Shown in pieces: positions 59,368-64,000 of a DNA stretch of 64,000 nucleotides. This stretch comes from Anniella stebbinsi (lineage: Eukaryota; Chordata; Lepidosauria; Squamata; Anniellidae). The stretch covers positions 72,470,763 to 72,534,762 of the forward strand of contig JARDYH010000007.1 in NCBI GenBank assembly GCA_029215795.1, written 5' to 3'. The position numbers were made by a program, and so were the translations under genes. The number at the start of each line of letters is the position of its first letter. The stretch's first letter is position 1. The notes under the pieces were generated by a model. The model did no database searches and was not told the origin of the DNA. It was given only the letters and a program-made list of their open reading frames with translations.

Positions 59368-62300
59368 CTGCAGTGGAAGAAGTGAGGCATGAAGCAAGGT
59401 TAGGAGGCAGGGGCTTTAGGCCCACTTTTCCCAGATTGCAATGCAGTGCCAGAAGGTTTGATGTAAACATGTGAGTCCCTCAAGGGGTAAATCTAGAAGA
59501 CAGGGTGACATGATGGGGGAAGACACCCATGAGTACACCCACATCTTAAGTACTGGTATGTTTTTTGAGAAATGTTTGGAAATTCCTAAATTTCTGCTTA
59601 TATTCAAAACCTGATTTGCACATGTCAACCTTTTAGAATGGTGAAGAATCTGCAGAAAAGCAAGGGAGGGGCATGGAGGAACATCTGGGGCATCATGGAG
59701 GGGCATGGAGGGACATAGAGGGAACTCTGGGGCATCATGGAGAGGCATGGAGGGCCATCTGGGGCATCATGGAGGGACATAGAGGGCCATCTGGGGCATC
59801 ATGGAGGGCCATACTCGGCCCCCGCGGGATTGGCTGCTGCTCTCGGTTGAATGTGCACACTCAGTCACAAACCTGGCTTTGCTCTCTGGTGGGTTCACTG
59901 GAATTCCTTTATGTTTCTCAGCTCCCTTCCTCCCCAAAATTTTAGCCTACAAAATATCCCTGACTTCTTGCAATGGCCCCACAGTGTTGCTAGCAAAAAT
60001 GAGGAGAACAGGAAAAGGTTTTCCTGAGAGATTGAGGACACCAAGATTTTGGGCCCTTGCTGTTTCATTTTGCTACCCAGACTCACCAAATGTGAAAGTG
60101 CCCGTACTTTGGTAGCAGCTGTTGTAACTTTTGTGGCACCTCATTTTCTCCAGGAAGGGTTCATGGCCACCAAAGTTGAAGCCGGAATAGCAATAGTTGG
60201 TGCCGTTTGCTTCAAGCACATAAAGAATAATTAAAAATGAATCGCAAAGAGCCTGCACCACATATATTCCTCCTCCCCAGGATCCACTGATCTGGGGTTT
60301 GATTGGAGGGGGTGACCACTTTATAAGATTATCCCCATTTACAGATGCTGCCTATCATATTTCCTAACTGTGGTCTTTTCAGAATACAGGAGTAGACTCT
60401 GACAAAGAAAGAGGATCAAACCACTGTCCCAGAAGAAGGACAGTCATTGTGATATTCAGGGGGCTCTCAGCAGGAGACATGGCCTTGCCATCATCCTCTG
60501 AGTCAGAGGAAGAACTCCCAACAGCTTTCCAGAAATTTCCCCAGCTTTCCAGAAATCTGAGATTACAGAATCAGGTGATCACCCTTTAACAGTCCTGCCA
60601 GCTCATCCACAGCGGGTGGAACTGACCATACTACAGCTTATGGCTGGCTACATAAGCTTTCAGTTGGCTTTAGCTTGCTGCTGAAACAACATTCCTCTAT
60701 ATTTCTAGTAGAAGAGAGCTCCAGTCATGAAAGCTCACTCGGAGCTATCTGGGATCCTGCTGCAGCTGTCCTTTATGCAAGATGGTTTCTGCATTTACTT
60801 AGCTTGTTGAGTCTGATGACCTACCTTGATTGGATTCTACCTACCTGGCACAGCCTCACTTGCCTTGACTGACCAATATGCATAAACTGGCTCTCCTTCC
60901 TCAAATCTGACTCTCTCAGAAAACCTTGGCTTCCCTTATGAGTCTCATGTAGCCAAAGGAAGGGAGTCTTACTTCAACACTGGCAAGAGGGCAGCATCTT
61001 CTACTGCACTCAAGGACAACAGGCAGGGCAGGCTGCAAGCCACACACAGCCCCATCCTGCAACAACTTGTTGCGTCTCCCTGCCCCTCAGCATCCTGACA
61101 TGGCTGCCTCACTCTGCCTAATGGTCGGACCAGCCCTGAAGCTCCTGTCTCTTCAACTGCTGTCTCGCAAGCAGAAATCCAATCAAGACCGTTGTTAGAT
61201 CTCCATGCTACAAGGGACTTTGCCTAATGAATCTTTGCTTGTTATAGTTGCTGTTAAATGTATGTGAAACCTGCCTGAAAAAAGGAGGAAGTAATATTTG
61301 GCAACCTCTATCAACCCCACAAGTGAAAATCATGTATTTCATTTTCCTCTCAGATGGCTCTTTTTACCTTTCTCTCCAAGAGTCGTGGAAACATTTCCAG
61401 GGATCACTTCCACATTGCAAAGATCATGGAGACAATAGCTTACGTTGGAATGGATCACAAAGTGCTTATCACCAGAGGTGGTGGATTCAGATCCATTATT
61501 AGGATCCCAGTGGACGCAACCTCCATGGGTCACAAGCACAGGAGTTCTGTCTGACGTAGTGGGGAAATATTTGGAAAAGAGATCAATGCAGTGGCAGGGA
61601 TTGCCAGAGCCCTAACCTGGTCAAATGTTGCAAATTTTGAGGTCTGGGAGAGGCAAAAAAAACAAAAAAACAAAAACCCACCCCCAGGTGGATTGTCAGC
61701 ATGAAGCAGCTTCAGGGCAACATAGCCTGTGAGTGGAGGGCTGAATTAGTGGGAAAAGCTCTCCACAAAAAAATTGCTTGTTGAGGCGAAGGCTTTAGGG
61801 TTTTTTGAAATCACTCCCACAGCTCTCTGTTTTTTCTGCCACTGACTCTTTCGTGGCGGCATTCCTTCTGGCCACTCCTGGTTGCTATTCCACCCTTTTA
61901 CAGTGAGCGTATGAAGCAAGGCCCTCACTCTGATTGGCTTCACTGTAGAATTGTTCTAAAACTGGCCAGTCAGGGTCAGAGCCATGCTTCCCACCCTTAC
62001 TACAAGGGGCTCCTTGTGGAGCTGTCTATAAGTTAACTTTGTGTGTGGCTCCAAATCCGCGCTGCATCGGTTATATGATGCAGCCGCCAATTCGGAGCCA
62101 CCACGAGGCAAAGAGCCAAAGATGCGAAGCAGGAAAGTCGGGGATTTACCCCGACTTTTCCTGCCTGAGCATGGTCTGCGCAGCCCTTCCCATCTGTCCT
62201 CGCTCAAGTGCTGCTCCAGGGGGCGTTCCCGGGTGGGAGGCAACCTCTCATTGAAGTGATGGGCTACAGTGACATTCTCAACTATCTGAGATGTGAATAT

Positions 62301-62950
62301 AACCTTTCCAAACTCACCATAATTATTCCCTGGCGGAGAATCATGGCTCTATATTGTGCTTGCCAAAGCAGCATCTGTCTCAGGGATGATGGGAATTACA
62401 TCTTTCCCAACAACATCTGGGGTCCCAAAGTTGGGAAAGGCTGGCTTCAGGTCATGCCTGAACCCTGAGCCATGCCACATAGGGAGCTAGATTTTAAAAA
62501 CCTGATGATTTTTTTAAAAAAATGAGGGGGTAGTGTTTACTAAAATTCTAAAACCTGTAATTAAATTAAATAAAATCTATGACTTTTTTAAATTTTATCT
62601 CTGAATTTTCGAAGGCATACCAAATGTCATTCCCATTGGGAATGTAGATGTCTACATGTAATACAAAGTTCTCCTCATCCAACTTTTGGAAGTCAAGGGT
62701 TGCTTTTTTATTATTTTGCACTCCCTAGATAATTGCAAACTCAGATCTGACCTTTCCAATATGGCAGCCCTCTTGAGTCCATCCATCATGGGATTTGCTT
62801 ACCTATGTCGAAGTTGCACGGTCACACAAGCATTCTCATCGCTGGAGCAGGTGAGGTTGCCTTTTACTGAGGATAGTGTAGCCCTGTCATTGCCCTTCGT
62901 ATCGAAAGCTGTGGCTGACATGAAGGAAGAACACCTCAAGGCGGAAGTTC
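58862..62950 (-). CDS. LYPD5: LYPD5-like, 5' end outside window: exons 62950-62803, 61546-61368, 60209-60087, 59367-58862
   Basis: Four exons join in frame to 317 residues of a two-LU-domain protein; the signal-peptide exon is not in the window. Domain 1 runs from ALRCSSF to HDLCN and has 6 cysteines. Domain 2 runs from NYCYSGF to SCCVGSYCN and has 8, lacking the second and third cysteines that normally pair. A linker of about 100 residues follows, partly acidic (HGDGDDGTANTEF), then a hydrophobic GPI-type tail (LQLCPLLVALGITVL). The best match is LYPD5: RTPVLVTHGGC, the MRIRTCQRPAC block and the SCC...YCN end align with mammalian LYPD5 in order and exon layout. Mammalian LYPD5 is a GPI-anchored surface protein of about 250 residues with little known function; this one is longer because of the linker. 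LU-family identity is certain; LYPD5 orthology is probable. Confidence 0.8.
59665..59820. repeat. Minisatellite, GGGGCATCATGGAGG core
   Basis: Several imperfect units of about 35-60 bp built from TCTGGGGCATCATGGAGGG, GGCATGGAGGG and ACATAGAGGG. It lies in the last LYPD5-like intron. Frames through it (EGHRGPSGASWRA) are repeat artefacts. Confidence 0.85.
60087..60209 (-). CDS. LYPD5: LYPD5-like exon 4 (LU domain 2, first part)
   Basis: The acceptor TTTATGTGCTTGAAG precedes 60209 and the donor GTGAGT follows 60087. 123 nt, phase 1-1. It encodes NGTNYCYSGFNFGG, EKMRCHKSYNSCYQSTGTFTF. Confidence 0.78.
60210..61367. other. LYPD5-like intron 3, mostly unassigned
   Basis: A partial CAGGGCCGGCCC-family end lies near 61090-61135 (GCCTCACTCTGCCTAATGG); otherwise nothing was recognised. 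Confidence 0.35.
61368..61546 (-). CDS. LYPD5: LYPD5-like exon 3 (LU domain 1 end)
   Basis: The acceptor ACGTCAGACAG precedes 61546; an alternative AG four bases earlier would break the frame. The donor GTAAAA follows 61368. It encodes TPVLVTHGGCVHWDP, SYCLHDLCN and ends TTLGEK. Confidence 0.75.
61547..62802. other. LYPD5-like intron 2, mostly unassigned
   Basis: One small fold-back arm near 62385-62445, and a short inverted pair near 62126-62165 (AGGAAAAGTCGG-type: GCAGGAAAGTCGGGGATT versus CCCGACTTTTCCTGC). Confidence 0.35.
62803..62950 (-). CDS. LYPD5: LYPD5-like exon 2 (LU domain 1, first part)
   Basis: The acceptor TTTTTGTATCTCTCTTGAG precedes 62950 and the donor GTAAGC follows 62803. 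Phase 1 in, phase 2 out. It encodes TSALRCSSFMSATAFDT through NLTCSSDENACVTVQLRH. No signal-peptide exon was found between 62951 and 64000. Confidence 0.72.
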
Positions 62951-63094
62951 CTCAAGAGAGATACAAAAATAATGTTGGGGGGTAGGAGATGATCATGGAG
63001 ATACTATTGGAATTTTAAATAAATTTAAATAGATCATTTTAAACAAATAATACATAAAATGCTTTAGAACTTGAAAATGAAAGCAGAAATTATC

Positions 63095-63455
63095 ATAGAT
63101 TAGTAGAGTTGGAAGGGGCTTATAAAGCCATCGCATCCAACCTCCTGTTCAATGCAGGAATCCACCTGAAAGCATACCTGACAGATGGCTGTCCAGCTGC
63201 CTCTTGAAGGCCTCTGTGGGAGAGCCCATGACCTCCCTAGATCATTGGTTCCATTGTCATACTGTTCTAACAGTCAGGAAGTTTTTCCTGATGTCCAGCC
63301 AGAATCTGGCTTCCTGTACCTTGAGCCCATTATCCTGCGTCCTGCATTCTGGAATCCTGGCCCTCCTCTGTGTGACAACCTTTGAAGTATGTGAAGAGTG
63401 CTATCATGTCTCCCCTCAATCTTCTCTTTTCCAGGCTAAACATGCCCAATGATGA
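63095..63455 (-). mobile_element. CR1 3' end
   Basis: On plus it starts with ATAGATTAGTAGAGTTGGAA (CR1 terminus) and runs through ATGGCTGTCCAGCTGCCTCT to CCTCAATCTTCTCTTTTCCA (complement of the SLEKRRL-coding part). LYPD5-like intron or upstream. Confidence 0.8.
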
Positions 63456-63515
63456 TTAAAAAGTGTCAGGATTGTGCACCAGATATCACATCTATATATG
63501 CATGTGCAACGTGAT

Positions 63516-63834
63516 TACGGTGACCATATGAGAAGGAGGACAGGGCTCCTGTATCTTTAACAGTTGTGTCAAAAAGGCAATTTCAGCAGGTGTCATTTGT
63601 ATGCATGCAGCATGTGGTGAAATTCTCTCTTCATCACAGCTGTTAAAGCTGCAGGAGTCCTGCCCTCTTTTGTATCTGTTCACTGGGGCAGCACTCTTGC
63701 AGCTTTAACTGTTGTGATGAAGAGGGAATTTCACCACATGCTGCATGCATACAAATGACACCTGCTGAAATTGCCTTTTCTACACAACTGTTAAAGATAC
63801 AGGAGCCCTGTCCTCCTTTTCATATGGTCACCGA
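63516..63834. mobile_element. hAT-like double-palindrome MITE, copy 12
   Basis: It runs from TACGGTGACCATATGAGAAG to CTTTTCATATGGTCACCGA. Both halves are present, TGCATGCAGCATGTGG subtype; ends slightly eroded, no duplication. Confidence 0.8.
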
Positions 63835-63888
63835 AGAGAATACATATCCAGCCTTCCATCTTCTCAGTTGCAATATATTACAGACAGT

Positions 63889-64000
63889 GGCTGAATTCGG
63901 ACGACACGATAGTCAATGGTGGGGTAATAATCAACTTTACAGTTGTTCATCTAGGGGGGTACTCCCCACACAACATGGTAATAAATAATCAACTGTGGTG
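63889..64000. mobile_element. MITE, GGCTGAATTCGGACGAC family, cut by the window end
   Basis: It starts GGCTGAATTCGGACGACACG and continues GTACTCCCCACACAACATGG as in 31931-32160. Confidence 0.75.

Noticed and set aside
62803..62936. Shorter LYPD5-like exon 2 starting at the ATGTCAG acceptor
   Set aside because: It would remove ALRC, the first cysteine of the LU domain; the upstream pyrimidine-rich acceptor keeps it and the frame.

Overview
This is nuclear DNA from a vertebrate, very probably a squamate reptile and more likely a lizard than a snake. The coding parts are split by GT-AG introns. The intervening DNA is full of CR1 and L2 LINE ends, tRNA-derived SINEs of the type common in squamates, one R4/Dong-type LINE, and very many short hAT-like fold-back elements. 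There are no bacterial features. The species is not determined, and family names for repeats rest on recognition, not on a database search.

Layout. (1) 972-3979, plus strand: the last three coding exons of PHLDB3, which encode its C-terminal PH domain, followed by the 3' UTR. (2) 10053-11084, minus strand: a single-coding-exon class A GPCR of the formyl-peptide/C5a/chemerin chemoattractant group. (3) 24713-36249, minus strand: a complete five-coding-exon LYPD3 (C4.4A) gene, 340 aa, with a signal peptide, two LU (uPAR/Ly6) domains, a linker carrying a His/Asp tract, and a GPI-anchor tail. (4) 58862-62950, minus strand: the last four coding exons of a second two-LU-domain GPI-anchored gene, best matched to LYPD5; its signal-peptide exon lies beyond the window. 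All coding joins keep the reading frame. In mammals PHLDB3, LYPD3 and LYPD5 lie in one chromosomal region (human 19q13.3), so this is a conserved neighbourhood with the GPCR placed between PHLDB3 and LYPD3.

The rest (about 95%) is intronic or intergenic and is mainly transposons. The most striking is a roughly 320-bp hAT-like fold-back element (TIR TAGGGTGACC/TAGGCTGACC), present 12 times. It is built as four alternating copies of a roughly 80-bp unit, so it is a palindrome made of two palindromes, and several copies have 8-bp target-site duplications. Other notable items are a 1,330-bp hAT-like element with GATCC-rich arms and a perfect 8-bp duplication (12718-14047), an R4/Dong LINE lying in the (TAA)n tail of an L2 element (48362-50075), and a three-level nest of elements at 51300-51995.

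No RNA gene, CRISPR array or further protein gene could be supported. A coding-like stretch at 52673-52780 is left unresolved.
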